From the NCBI GenBank assembly GCA_951800155.1, contig CATOJL010000087.1:1-6007 (forward strand): DNA of 6,007 nucleotides. The letters are read 5' to 3'. The translations under genes and the position numbers were made by a program. Each line of letters opens with the position of its first letter. Position 1 is the stretch's first letter. The notes below the pieces were generated by a model, which did not search any database, was not told where the DNA came from, and was given only the letters and a program-made list of their open reading frames with translations. Source of the DNA: an uncultured Bacilli bacterium (lineage in GTDB: Bacteria > Bacillota_I > Bacilli_A > RF39 > UBA660). Shown here one piece after another: positions 1 through 5,758 of this stretch.

Positions 1-1
1 G

Positions 2-1306
2 CCTTCGATTGTGCAAGAGGCATTAAATACAATTGTTACATATGTTGATACAGCAATGGTAGGAGCGCTGGGAGCGAGTGCTTCTGCAGCAGTGGGATTA
101 ACTTCAACAGTAGGATGGTTAGTTGCAGGATTATCTATTTCATTTGGTATAGGTATATTGGCTGTATGTGCTCAGGGAGTAGGAGCAAGTGATGAAAAGA
201 AAATAAGAATTGCAGGACAACAGGCTTTTTTTATGACAATGATTGTTGGAACAATTCTAACAATTGTATGTATTGGAATTTCTCCTTATTTACCTACGTG
301 GTTAGGTGGAGACGTTTCGATTAGAGAAGAAGCTTCGTTATATTTTATGATTATTTCATTACCATTATTATTGAGAACAGCTATTTTCATTTTTTCATCG
401 GCTTTGCGTGGTGTGAGTGATATGAAAACACCAATGTATATTAATTTATATATGAATGTTATCAATATTGTTTTAAATTTCTTGTTGATTTATCCTTCAA
501 ATCGTTATTTAGGGTTTTGGATACCTGGTGCTTCTTTAGGTGTTAAAGGAGCAGCCATTGCAACAGCTATTTCATTTACATTTGGAGGAATACTGATTTC
601 TTATCGTTATTATAAAAATAAAAATTTTCAAATTTATCAAACAGGTGTCCATTTCAATAAGAATGTCTTTCAAGAATGTTTACGTATTAGTATCCCAGTA
701 TGCATGGAACGAAGTGTTATATGTTTAGGACATATTACGTTTGCATCATTAGTTGCAAAGTTAGGTGTTGTTCATTTTGCAGCACATACAATTGCTTTGC
801 AGGCTGAACAAGCTTTCTATATTCCAGGTTATGGATTTCAAAGTGCAGCAGCAACATTAGTTGGTAATGCTGTTGGAGAAAAAAATGAAGTGAAAGTGAA
901 ACAAGTGACATATTTGATTTGCAAGATGACCTTTTCATTAATGATTATTGCTGGTATTATATTGTTTGTTTTTGCTGAGTCTTTAATGTCTTTCTTTACA
1001 CCACATGCAGATGTTATTCGTTTAGGGACAAGTGTTCTAAGAATTGTATCTATTTCTGAACCTATTTATGGAGTTTTAGTTATATTAGAAGGAACGTTTA
1101 ATGGAATGGGAGATACAAAAGCACCATTTGTTTATTCTTTGATGACAATGTGGGGAATTAGAATATTAGGATCTTGGATGATGATTCATGTTTTCCATTT
1201 TGGTTTAAAAGCAGTATGGATGATGATGGTATTAGATAATGTTGCTAGATGTTTATTACTTACAACACGTTTCTTTCAAAAAAAGTGGACTTATAGATTA
1301 GAATAA
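2..1306 (+). CDS. MATE-family multidrug/cation antiporter, 5' end missing
   Basis: This is an integral-membrane exporter of the MATE family, which uses a Na+ or H+ gradient to expel drugs and other organic cations; the substrate cannot be told from sequence. The frame is open to the window edge. The GTG at 11 is an internal valine: no ribosome-binding site precedes it, and the conserved VDTAMVG motif of helix 1 follows only about 10 residues later, so roughly 20-30 N-terminal residues lie upstream. Numbering from that GTG, about 12 hydrophobic segments run over 431 residues. The two-fold family repeat is visible as SALRGVSDMKTP (129-140) and EGTFNGMGDTKAP (360-372), each closing a helix bundle. 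The C-terminus is complete, with the TAA at 1304-1306. It is followed at once by a terminator, so it is the last gene of its transcription unit. NorM-like and DinF-like subgroups are not distinguished here. Confidence 0.9.
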   Translation, partial: PSIVQEALNTIVTYVDTAMVGALGASASAAVGLTSTVGWLVAGLSISFGIGILAVCAQGVGASDEKKIRIAGQQAFFMTMIVGTILTIVCIGISPYLPTWLGGDVSIREEASLYFMIISLPLLLRTAIFIFSSALRGVSDMKTPMYINLYMNVINIVLNFLLIYPSNRYLGFWIPGASLGVKGAAIATAISFTFGGILISYRYYKNKNFQIYQTGVHFNKNVFQECLRISIPVCMERSVICLGHITFASLVAKLGVVHFAAHTIALQAEQAFYIPGYGFQSAAATLVGNAVGEKNEVKVKQVTYLICKMTFSLMIIAGIILFVFAESLMSFFTPHADVIRLGTSVLRIVSISEPIYGVLVILEGTFNGMGDTKAPFVYSLMTMWGIRILGSWMMIHVFHFGLKAVWMMMVLDNVARCLLLTTRFFQKKWTYRLE

Positions 1307-1309
1307 AAA

Positions 1310-1331
1310 GAAACCAGTTACTACTGGTTTC
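1310..1331 (+). terminator. First of two tandem hairpins after the MATE gene
   Basis: A perfect 9-bp stem, GAAACCAGT (1310-1318) with ACTGGTTTC (1323-1331) and a TACT loop, starts 3 nt after the stop codon. It has no real T-tract of its own. It probably acts with the adjoining second hairpin, or protects the 3' end of the mRNA. Confidence 0.6.
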
Positions 1332-1367
1332 AGACTGTTGACAAAATCAAAGTTAACAGTCTTTTTT
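1332..1367 (+). terminator. Intrinsic terminator of the MATE gene; group IIC intron target
   Basis: The stem AGACTGTTGAC (1332-1342) pairs with GTTAACAGTCT (1352-1362) over 11 bp with one G-U pair and a 9-nt loop. It is followed directly by T6 (1362-1367, sharing one T with the stem). This is a standard Rho-independent terminator. It touches the preceding hairpin with no gap. The group II intron begins two bases after the T-tract ends, so the terminator remains intact and also forms the 5' exon of the intron. Confidence 0.88.
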
Positions 1368-1368
1368 G
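1364..1368 (+). other. IBS1, the intron-binding site in the 5' exon
   Basis: TTTTG, the last five exon bases, is fully complementary to CAAAA at 1493-1497. That CAAAA lies in a loop closed by GGAG (1488-1491) and CTCC (1498-1501) in intron domain I, where EBS1 is expected. The pairing fixes the 5' splice site between 1368 and 1369 and agrees with the GUAUG intron start. Confidence 0.75.
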
Positions 1369-1755
1369 GTATGCCGGGCATGGCATATATCTAGGTGGTG
1401 CAAGTCCACTGTGGGGGCGATGTCGCAACTGCCAACCACTAGCCAATATCAAGGGTGTCCATCGTGAGGTGGAATCTGAAAGAAGATGGAGGCAAAACTC
1501 CGGTCCGAGGAACACGAATCATATCAGGCATATAACGGGGATGAGTGTGCCAAACAACACGAAGTCATAAGAGATTGCGGAAGAGGACTGTTATATGTAA
1601 ATATGGCGGATATATGGAGGGAAAGAGATATGACCTTATCCCGGGAGGTCTTGTGAGGGAGATAATTCCTAGTAACAACGAATCACAAGAAGTCAGCTGA
1701 GGTCGTAGTAGCGAAGAAGTTACTGTAATGGTAATGGAGTGAAGGACTGAACAAA
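1369..1755 (+). ncRNA. Group IIC ribozyme, domains I-III
   Basis: This non-coding stretch is noticeably richer in G and C than its surroundings and matches the known layout of Eubacterium rectale-type IIC introns. In order it shows GUAUGCCGGGCAUGG at the 5' end, the GGUGCAAGUCC element, the AAGGGUGUCC and GGAAUCUGAA blocks, the EBS1 hairpin (1488-1501), CCGAGGAACACGAA, a hairpin with CCCGGGAGGUC near 1640, and the domain III-like end GAAGUCAGC to GAAGGACUGAACAA (about 1689-1755). Domain borders are approximate because they are read from pattern memory and not from a covariance model. Confidence 0.85.
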
Positions 1756-1893
1756 TCTATCAGTTATTAAAAATTGAATTTGTATTCATGCATGGTCTTG
1801 GGATATGAGGAAAACTAGTGCCATGAGTAGACAAAGAACGGATGAAAATGGAAGTTAGTGCATGGATAAGCGAAGAAATGGAGGTAACGAATA
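1756..1893 (+). ncRNA. Domain IV leader upstream of the maturase gene
   Basis: This AT-rich linker inside the intron precedes the reverse transcriptase ORF. CATGG (1791-1795) and CCATG (1821-1825) can close an imperfect stem, a candidate for the IVa maturase-binding hairpin. No ORF or separate gene is seen. The domain IVa assignment is inferred from position. Confidence 0.45.
1880..1885 (+). promoter_or_regulatory. Ribosome-binding site fixing the TTG start of the maturase
   Basis: GGAGGT lies 8 nt before the TTG at 1894. It supports that unusual start codon, and the N-terminus it yields (MKTDNTLLENMLSDENI) aligns end to end with related class IIC proteins. Confidence 0.8.
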
Positions 1894-3177
1894 TTGAAAA
1901 CTGATAACACATTATTAGAAAATATGCTTAGTGATGAAAATATCATGGAAGCATATAAACAGGTCAAAAGAAATAAAGGAGCACCTGGTATTGATGGTAT
2001 GACTATTAGTGAACTTAAAGGATATCTTGAAGAAAATCTAGATAACATAAGGGAACAAATAAGGGCAAGAAAGTACAAACCAAGTCCTGTAAGAAGAATA
2101 GAGATACCCAAGGACAATGGTGGAACAAGAAACTTAGGGATTCCAACAGTCATTGATAGAGTTATACAACAAGCGATAGTGCAGGTTCTTACGCCAATCT
2201 ACGAACCTATATTCAGTGATTCAAGTTATGGATTTAGACCAAATCGCTGTTGTGAAATGGCAATCATCAAAGCACTTGAATATATGAATGATGGATATGA
2301 GTGGGTAGTAGATATAGACCTGGAGAAATTCTTTGACAATGTACATCATGACAAGCTTATCTCATTGATTATGAAGAATGTCAAAAATGGAGAAATCGTA
2401 TCGCTAATAAGAAAGTTTCTAGTGAGTGGGATTATGATAGATAATGAATATAAGGAATCAGTCATAGGAACACCTCAGGGAGGAAATTTATCGCCACTAC
2501 TAAGTAACGTAGTGCTTAATGAACTAGATATAGAACTAGAAACAAGAGGACTTAAGTTTGTAAGATATGCAGATGACTGTATTATATTGGTGCATTCATC
2601 AAAAGCAGCAGACAGAGTCATGAGGAATGTATCAAAGTTCATAGAAGGTAAATTAGGACTAAAAGTCAACATGACGAAAAGCAAAGTAAGTAAACCAAAT
2701 GACATCAAGTACCTAGGATTTGGATTTTACAAAGACTATAAAGCGGGCGGAGTATATAAGGCAAAGCCACATAAGATATCAATAGTAAAATTAAAAGCTA
2801 AAATAAAGAAGTTAACATCAAGAAGTTGGTCGGTAAGTCTAGGGTATAGATTTCTAAAGGTTAAACAACTTATAGTAGGATGGGTAAACTACTATAAGAT
2901 AGGAAATTTCAAAAAGAAGTGTAAGCAAATAGATAGTTGGCTACGATTTAGGATAAGAATGTGCATATGGAAACAATGGAAAACACCCCAAAAGAGAATC
3001 AGAATGATGATGAAGTTGGGAGTGAATGAGAATAGGGCAACAAGAACAGCGTATTCAAGAAAAGGATATGCAAGGATAGCCATATCACAACCATTAAGTT
3101 ATGCACTTAGAAACGAAGTATTAAAATATAATGGCCTAGTATCATTACTAGACCAATATCAGTTAAAACATATTTAG
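1894..3177 (+). CDS. ltrA: Group IIC intron reverse transcriptase/maturase
   Basis: This multifunctional protein binds the intron RNA, helps it fold and splice, and copies it into DNA at the target. It has 427 residues, the usual length for class C proteins, and closely resembles the Eubacterium rectale enzyme known as MarathonRT. The order is an N-terminal RT0-type segment (about 1-60), finger and palm motifs with SYGFRPNR (111-118), DIDLEKFFD (140-148, catalytic D142), GTPQGGNLSPLLSN (192-205) and YADD (225-228, catalytic D227/D228), a thumb starting near KYLGFGFY (272-279), then the maturase domain X with GWVNYYKIG (329-337) and the RMCIWKQWKTP block (355-365). No HNH endonuclease follows, as expected for class C, which probably uses nicked or single-stranded DNA at replication forks for priming. 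Translation starts at TTG. All catalytic residues are present and no frameshift is seen. The symbol is the generic one for intron-encoded proteins. Confidence 0.95.
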   Translation: MKTDNTLLENMLSDENIMEAYKQVKRNKGAPGIDGMTISELKGYLEENLDNIREQIRARKYKPSPVRRIEIPKDNGGTRNLGIPTVIDRVIQQAIVQVLTPIYEPIFSDSSYGFRPNRCCEMAIIKALEYMNDGYEWVVDIDLEKFFDNVHHDKLISLIMKNVKNGEIVSLIRKFLVSGIMIDNEYKESVIGTPQGGNLSPLLSNVVLNELDIELETRGLKFVRYADDCIILVHSSKAADRVMRNVSKFIEGKLGLKVNMTKSKVSKPNDIKYLGFGFYKDYKAGGVYKAKPHKISIVKLKAKIKKLTSRSWSVSLGYRFLKVKQLIVGWVNYYKIGNFKKKCKQIDSWLRFRIRMCIWKQWKTPQKRIRMMMKLGVNENRATRTAYSRKGYARIAISQPLSYALRNEVLKYNGLVSLLDQYQLKHI

Positions 3178-3186
3178 TATAGATTT

Positions 3187-3222
3187 GAACCGCCGTGTGC
3201 CGAACGGCTTGCCCGGTGGTGT
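3187..3222 (+). ncRNA. Group II intron domain V, catalytic core
   Basis: ACCGCCG (3189-3195) pairs with CGGTGGT (3214-3220). An upper stem GCC/GGC (3199-3201 with 3206-3208) is capped by a GAAC loop. The catalytic triad is CGC (3191-3193), the form found in class IIC introns in place of AGC. The element begins 9 nt after the maturase stop codon. Confidence 0.9.
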
Positions 3223-3270
3223 GAGAGGTCGAAAATAAATAAACAAATTATTTATTTTCTCCTACTCGAT
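3223..3270 (+). ncRNA. Group II intron domain VI and 3' splice site
   Basis: A basal helix GAG-AGG (3223-3228) pairs with CCT-A-CTC (3261-3267), leaving A3264 as a single bulge. This is the expected branch-point adenosine, 7 nt from the 3' end counting inclusively. Above it is a perfect 12-bp A/U-rich stem (3231-3242 with 3248-3259) and a 5-nt loop. The intron ends in GAT at 3270. Confidence 0.88.
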
Positions 3271-3277
3271 TATAGTG

Positions 3278-3300
3278 GTAAGCGTAAAACGAAAAAGCAC
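3278..3300 (+). repeat. IRL of the IS66 element
   Basis: It begins GTAAGCGTAAAACGAAAAAG and ends CAC. It differs from the reverse complement of IRR only at positions 13 (C versus T) and 22 (A versus C). Confidence 0.93.
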
Positions 3301-3302
3301 TA

Positions 3303-3316
3303 ATAAGATCTCTTAT
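3303..3316 (+). repeat. Palindrome ATAAGA-TC-TCTTAT inside the IS66 left end
   Basis: A perfect 6-bp inverted repeat with a 2-bp centre lies just inside IRL and upstream of tnpA. It could be an operator or a subterminal protein-binding site. No function can be assigned from sequence, and no convincing -35/-10 pair was found around it; TAAAAT at 3324-3329 is the only -10-like hexamer. Confidence 0.35.
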
Positions 3317-3329
3317 ATTCATTTAAAAT

Positions 3330-3359
3330 GTAAGTACAATTACAAAAGGAGGTACTTAC
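3330..3359 (+). promoter_or_regulatory. Hairpin enclosing the tnpA ribosome-binding site
   Basis: GTAAGTAC (3330-3337) and GTACTTAC (3352-3359) form a perfect 8-bp stem. The loop holds most of the ribosome-binding site GGAGGT (3348-3353), and its last two bases are in the stem. The stem ends 3 nt before the tnpA ATG. Folding would be expected to limit ribosome access and so transposase operon expression. Confidence 0.55.
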
Positions 3360-3362
3360 TAT

Positions 3363-3626
3363 ATGCAATATGATTGGAAGAAGATTGTTGAAGAACAAAA
3401 AGAGAGTACTTTATCTATCAGAGAATATTGTAAACAAAACAACATCCCTATTTCTTCTTTCTATAGGCAGAAAAAAAGTCTAGAAAATGATACACTTGAA
3501 AACAATTTGTTTGTTCCTGTTAAAATTATCCACGAACCCTCATCACATATATCAATGAATATTGATGGTCATTATCTTGAATTTGATCCTATTCTTCTTG
3601 ATAAAATTATAGGTGCTTTAAAATGA
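3363..3626 (+). CDS. tnpA: IS66 accessory protein TnpA
   Basis: This is the first small gene of the IS66 operon. The family's TnpA is required for transposition in three-gene IS66 elements, probably as a DNA-binding helper. At 87 residues it is on the short side. A helix-turn-helix-like segment spans about residues 15-40 (TLSIREYCKQNNIPISSFYRQ). The C-terminal half shows the family's pattern ending in MNIDGHYLEFDP...LLDKIIGAL. The ATG has a strong GGAGG 10 nt upstream. Its TGA overlaps the tnpB ATG by 4 nt (ATGA at 3623-3626), so the two are probably translationally coupled. The identification rests on position plus the sequence pattern, since this protein is poorly conserved. Confidence 0.85.
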   Translation: MQYDWKKIVEEQKESTLSIREYCKQNNIPISSFYRQKKSLENDTLENNLFVPVKIIHEPSSHISMNIDGHYLEFDPILLDKIIGALK

Positions 3627-3970
3627 TCATTAATACTGATGAAGTTAAAAACATTTATATTTCTAATCATTTCGTGGATATGAGAAAATCGATTGATGGA
3701 TTAACACTTATTGTTCATTCTCAGTTTCAAATGAATGTACTCGATCACAGTCTCTTCATTTTTACCAACAAGTCAAGAAACCGTATCAAGATCCTCTATT
3801 ATGAAAGCAATGGTTTTTGGCTGTTTATCAAGAGACTTGAACATGGAAAATTCAAGATTCAGGAATCACAAAATTCACCTACAAAAGTCATTACTTCTTG
3901 TCAACTCAACTGGCTATTAGAAGGTCTTGAATTTGATGAAAAAATCAAAGAAAAACAGCTTCTCATCTAA
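3623..3970 (+). CDS. tnpB: IS66 accessory protein TnpB (IS66 Orf2)
   Basis: This small conserved IS66 protein is needed with TnpA and TnpC for transposition; its biochemical role is not known. It must not be confused with the unrelated IS605/IS607 TnpB nuclease. The 115-residue length is standard for the family. Signature segments are YISNHFVDMRKSIDGL (12-27) and FTNKSRNRIKILYYESNGFW (47-66), followed by KRLEHGKF (70-77), the most conserved part of the family. The ATG overlaps the tnpA stop by 4 nt. No separate ribosome-binding site is needed if translation is coupled. The next gene starts after about 60 nt. Confidence 0.93.
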   Translation: MIINTDEVKNIYISNHFVDMRKSIDGLTLIVHSQFQMNVLDHSLFIFTNKSRNRIKILYYESNGFWLFIKRLEHGKFKIQESQNSPTKVITSCQLNWLLEGLEFDEKIKEKQLLI

Positions 3971-3987
3971 CAAAGACAGACATTTCA

Positions 3988-3996
3988 TGGTATAAT
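3988..3996 (+). promoter_or_regulatory. Candidate extended -10 promoter before tnpC
   Basis: TGGTATAAT is a perfect extended -10 (TGnTATAAT) in the short gap between tnpB and tnpC, 36 nt before the preferred tnpC start. No good -35 is visible at the correct spacing. It may give tnpC independent transcription, but such matches also arise by chance in AT-rich DNA. Confidence 0.35.
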
Positions 3997-4021
3997 ATAA
4001 AGTGTAAAAATTATAGAATAT

Positions 4022-4025
4022 GGAG
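4022..4025 (+). promoter_or_regulatory. Ribosome-binding site favouring the tnpC start at 4032
   Basis: GGAG lies 6 nt before the ATG at 4032. The in-frame ATG at 4020 has only AT-rich sequence without a purine tract before it and overlaps this motif, so it is less likely to be used. Confidence 0.55.
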
Positions 4026-4031
4026 CAGAAA

Positions 4032-5600
4032 ATGAAAGTAAATTTGAGAAATCTAAGTCAAGAAGAACTAATAAAAATGATTAATGAAAAAGATAAAAAG
4101 ATTGAGGTTTTAACTGAACAGCTGAACTGGTATAGTCAACAGATCAAACTTCAACAGAAGAAACTTTTTGGTTCATCATCAGAAAAAACTGTTCTTCCAG
4201 ATCAGATTTCTCTTTTTGATGAAATAGAACTTGAATCTACACCAATCAAACCAGAACCATCTCTTGAAGAAATCACATATAAAAGAAAAAAGAAAAACAA
4301 GCAAAGAGGTATTGATATCTCATCACTTCCTGTAACAACAAAGATTCATGATCTTGAAGATAAGAACTGTCCTGAATGTGGTACACCACTTAGAAAAATA
4401 GGTAAAAACAAAAGAAAGGAGCTTATCTATCATCCTGCACGATATGAAGTTGTTGAACATATCCAATATGTCTATACATGTGATCAATGTGATAAGGAAG
4501 CAGTGCAGTCACCAATATATAAGGAACCAATGAAGGAACCCATCATATATAAAAGTTTTGCTTCACCATCACTTTTATCATATATTATTGATAATAAGTT
4601 TAATAAATCATTACCTTTATATAGACAGGAAGTCATGTTCAATCAGATTGGATTGAAATTATCAAGACAGACAATGGCGAATTGGTTGGTTAAACTATAT
4701 GATGGATATTTCAAAACCATCACCAGTCATATGCACAAGGTTCTTTTGAACAGTCAATACATACATGCAGATGAAACAACTGTTCAAGTATTAAAAGTTC
4801 CTCATCAGAAAGCTACTACAAAATCCTATATGTGGGTATACAAAACAGGACGCAGTGAAGAAAAACAGATTGTTGTTTTTAAGTATGAAAATACAAGAGG
4901 GCATGAACATGCAAAAAAACATTTAGAAGGATATCATCAAATCGTTCAGACTGATGGATATCAAGCTTATGAGAAACTTGAAGGTATCACACACATGGGA
5001 TGCTGGGCTCATTGTCGTCGCAAATATACTGAAGTGCTAGACAGTGCACCATCAGGAACAGACTTAAAAGGAACTGCAAGCTATAGACTTCTTCATAAGA
5101 TCAATAGGCTTTTTCAAATTGAAAAGGAAAACTGTGATAAAAGTTATGAAGAAATAAAAGAAATCAGACAAAAGGAATCAAAACCAATAATTGATGATTT
5201 CTTTGAAGATGTCAAAGAATGTGCAAAAGTTGCAGTCAATAAAACAAAATTAAGTGAAGCTCTTAAATACAGTATCAATCAGGAAGAAAAATTAAGAGTT
5301 TATCTTGAAGATGGCAGAATAGAAATTTCAAACAATCGAGCAGAAAATGCCATACGACCATTCTGTGTTGGTAGACGTAACTGGTTATTCGCCAATACTG
5401 TACAGGGAGCCCAAACAAGTGCTGCAATATATTCGCTAGTTGAAACTGCAAAACTGAATGGACTCAAAACATATGAATATTTTCATTATCTTCTGTCATC
5501 ATTAAGAGAAATAGATTACAATAATGAAAAAGTACTTGAAAAATACATGCCCTGGTCAAAAAAATTACCAGAAGATGTATATTTGATTAAAAAATCGTAG
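4032..5600 (+). CDS. tnpC: IS66 transposase TnpC (DDE family)
   Basis: This is the catalytic transposase of the IS66 element, which cuts and joins the element ends. With the alternative ATG at 4020 it has 526 residues, and from the preferred 4032 start 522; both are normal for the family. In the longer numbering, an N-terminal leucine-zipper-like coiled coil (about 13-50) ends in KLFGSSSEK. It is followed by a zinc-finger region with C117-x2-C120 and C154-x2-C157, then the DDE domain: D251 in HADET, D312 in TDGYQAYE, the CWAHCRRKY block (328-336) and E442 in NNRAENAIRPF. A C-terminal IS66 segment (SLVETAKLNGL) closes it. All catalytic residues are present and the frame is intact. It is the last gene of the element; a weak hairpin straddles its stop codon. 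Confidence 0.95.
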   Translation: MKVNLRNLSQEELIKMINEKDKKIEVLTEQLNWYSQQIKLQQKKLFGSSSEKTVLPDQISLFDEIELESTPIKPEPSLEEITYKRKKKNKQRGIDISSLPVTTKIHDLEDKNCPECGTPLRKIGKNKRKELIYHPARYEVVEHIQYVYTCDQCDKEAVQSPIYKEPMKEPIIYKSFASPSLLSYIIDNKFNKSLPLYRQEVMFNQIGLKLSRQTMANWLVKLYDGYFKTITSHMHKVLLNSQYIHADETTVQVLKVPHQKATTKSYMWVYKTGRSEEKQIVVFKYENTRGHEHAKKHLEGYHQIVQTDGYQAYEKLEGITHMGCWAHCRRKYTEVLDSAPSGTDLKGTASYRLLHKINRLFQIEKENCDKSYEEIKEIRQKESKPIIDDFFEDVKECAKVAVNKTKLSEALKYSINQEEKLRVYLEDGRIEISNNRAENAIRPFCVGRRNWLFANTVQGAQTSAAIYSLVETAKLNGLKTYEYFHYLLSSLREIDYNNEKVLEKYMPWSKKLPEDVYLIKKS

Positions 5601-5614
5601 AAATACGATCTTTT
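5594..5614 (+). terminator. Weak hairpin spanning the tnpC stop codon
   Basis: ATCGTA (5594-5599) and TACGAT (5604-5609) form a 6-bp stem with a GAAA loop, followed by CTTTT. The stop codon TAG lies in the stem and loop. The T-tract is short, so termination is probably partial and the stronger terminator 50 nt on does most of the work. Confidence 0.35.
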
Positions 5615-5637
5615 CGTCATGTTTCTAATTATCATAT

Positions 5638-5650
5638 TTATGAATCATAA
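5638..5650 (+). repeat. Palindrome TTATGA-A-TCATAA between tnpC and the IS66 terminator
   Basis: A perfect 6-bp inverted repeat with a one-base centre lies in the otherwise featureless 3' untranslated region of the IS66 element. Its role is unknown and it may be chance in AT-rich sequence. Confidence 0.25.
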
Positions 5651-5662
5651 GTTATTGCAGTT

Positions 5663-5703
5663 CCTATTATAGTTAATATTATTAGTCTATAATAGGGCTT
5701 TTT
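5663..5703 (+). terminator. Intrinsic terminator of the IS66 operon, overlapping IRR
   Basis: CCTATTATAG (5663-5672) and CTATAATAGG (5687-5696) form a perfect 10-bp stem. The loop can fold further (TAAT/ATTA). GC and a T5 tract (5699-5703) follow. The last stem bases and the T-tract lie inside IRR, so the end of the element doubles as the end of its transcript. Confidence 0.7.
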
Positions 5704-5717
5704 CATTTTACGCTTAC
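5695..5717 (-). repeat. IRR of the IS66 element
   Basis: The reverse complement begins GTAAGCGTAAAATGAAAAAG and ends CCC, matching IRL at 21 of 23 positions. Confidence 0.93.
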
Positions 5718-5749
5718 GAAAAATGTGAGACATTTATATATTGACTTTA

Positions 5750-5758
5750 TGTTATAAT
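5750..5758 (+). promoter_or_regulatory. Candidate extended -10 promoter of the terminal ORF
   Basis: TGTTATAAT fits TGnTATAAT exactly. The nearby TTGACT (5741-5746) is only 6 nt away, too close to be its -35. The site is outside the IS66 element. It would give a leader of about 110 nt before the ATG at 5876. Confidence 0.45.

Larger units (their letters stand above)
1369..3270 (+). mobile_element. Complete group IIC (bacterial class C) self-splicing intron, 1902 nt
   Basis: This retroelement splices as RNA and moves by target-primed reverse transcription with its own encoded protein. The boundaries rest on the 5' GTATG at 1369, the EBS1/IBS1 match, and a 3' end CTACTCGAT ending at 3270 (the AY rule). 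Domain I to III sequence runs from 1369 to about 1755, and domain IV carries the reverse transcriptase. Domain V has a CGC triad and domain VI a bulged A. Class IIC is supported by four things: position just after a terminator hairpin, a short EBS1 with no EBS2 that I could find, the CGC rather than AGC triad, and a protein lacking an endonuclease domain. No broken segment is visible, so it may be active. Confidence 0.92.
3278..5717 (+). mobile_element. Complete three-gene IS66-family insertion sequence, 2440 bp
   Basis: This cut-and-paste DNA element is bounded by 23-bp inverted repeats that match at 21 positions and begin with GTAAGCG, typical of IS66 ends. It holds tnpA, tnpB and tnpC in one orientation, all uninterrupted, with the DDE residues in place; length and gene order are normal for the family. 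IS66 elements usually make an 8-bp target duplication. Here the 8 nt outside the left end (TTATAGTG) and the right end (GAAAAATG) do not match, so the ends may have been rearranged since insertion, or the duplication has decayed. The left end lies 7 bp from the intron. Confidence 0.93.

Noticed and set aside
735..938. Reverse-strand reading frame inside the MATE gene
   Set aside because: It lies opposite a clearly coding gene, its composition is not protein-like, and it resembles no family.
11..1306. GTG at 11 as the start of the MATE gene
   Set aside because: The frame is open to the window edge, no ribosome-binding site precedes it, and helix 1 would be cut; this is an internal valine codon.
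1330..1515. Reverse-strand frame over the terminator and intron 5' end
   Set aside because: It overlaps the ribozyme domain I structure; it is a chance frame in structured RNA sequence.
1369..1893. A riboswitch or a retron/diversity-generating RNA in the structured non-coding stretch
   Set aside because: The sequence blocks, EBS1 loop and downstream domains V/VI identify it as a group II ribozyme; no template/variable repeat or msr/msd features are seen.
1815..2153. Reverse-strand 112-codon frame over the maturase start
   Set aside because: It is hydrophobic only because it is the complement of a charged, lysine-rich gene; the plus strand has full RT motifs.
2475..3083. Two further reverse-strand frames (2475-2708 and 2892-3083) in the maturase
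   Set aside because: Both are shadows of the RT and maturase domains, with no start signals or family resemblance.
3735..3920. Plus-strand 61-codon frame inside tnpB
   Set aside because: It is out of frame with the conserved TnpB and encodes a low-complexity serine-rich product.
3270..5725. An 8-bp IS66 target duplication
   Set aside because: TTATAGTG on the left and GAAAAATG on the right do not match, so no duplication is annotated.
5741..5758. TTGACT and TATAAT as a -35/-10 promoter pair
   Set aside because: The spacer is 6 bp instead of about 17, so they cannot serve together; only the extended -10 is kept as a candidate.
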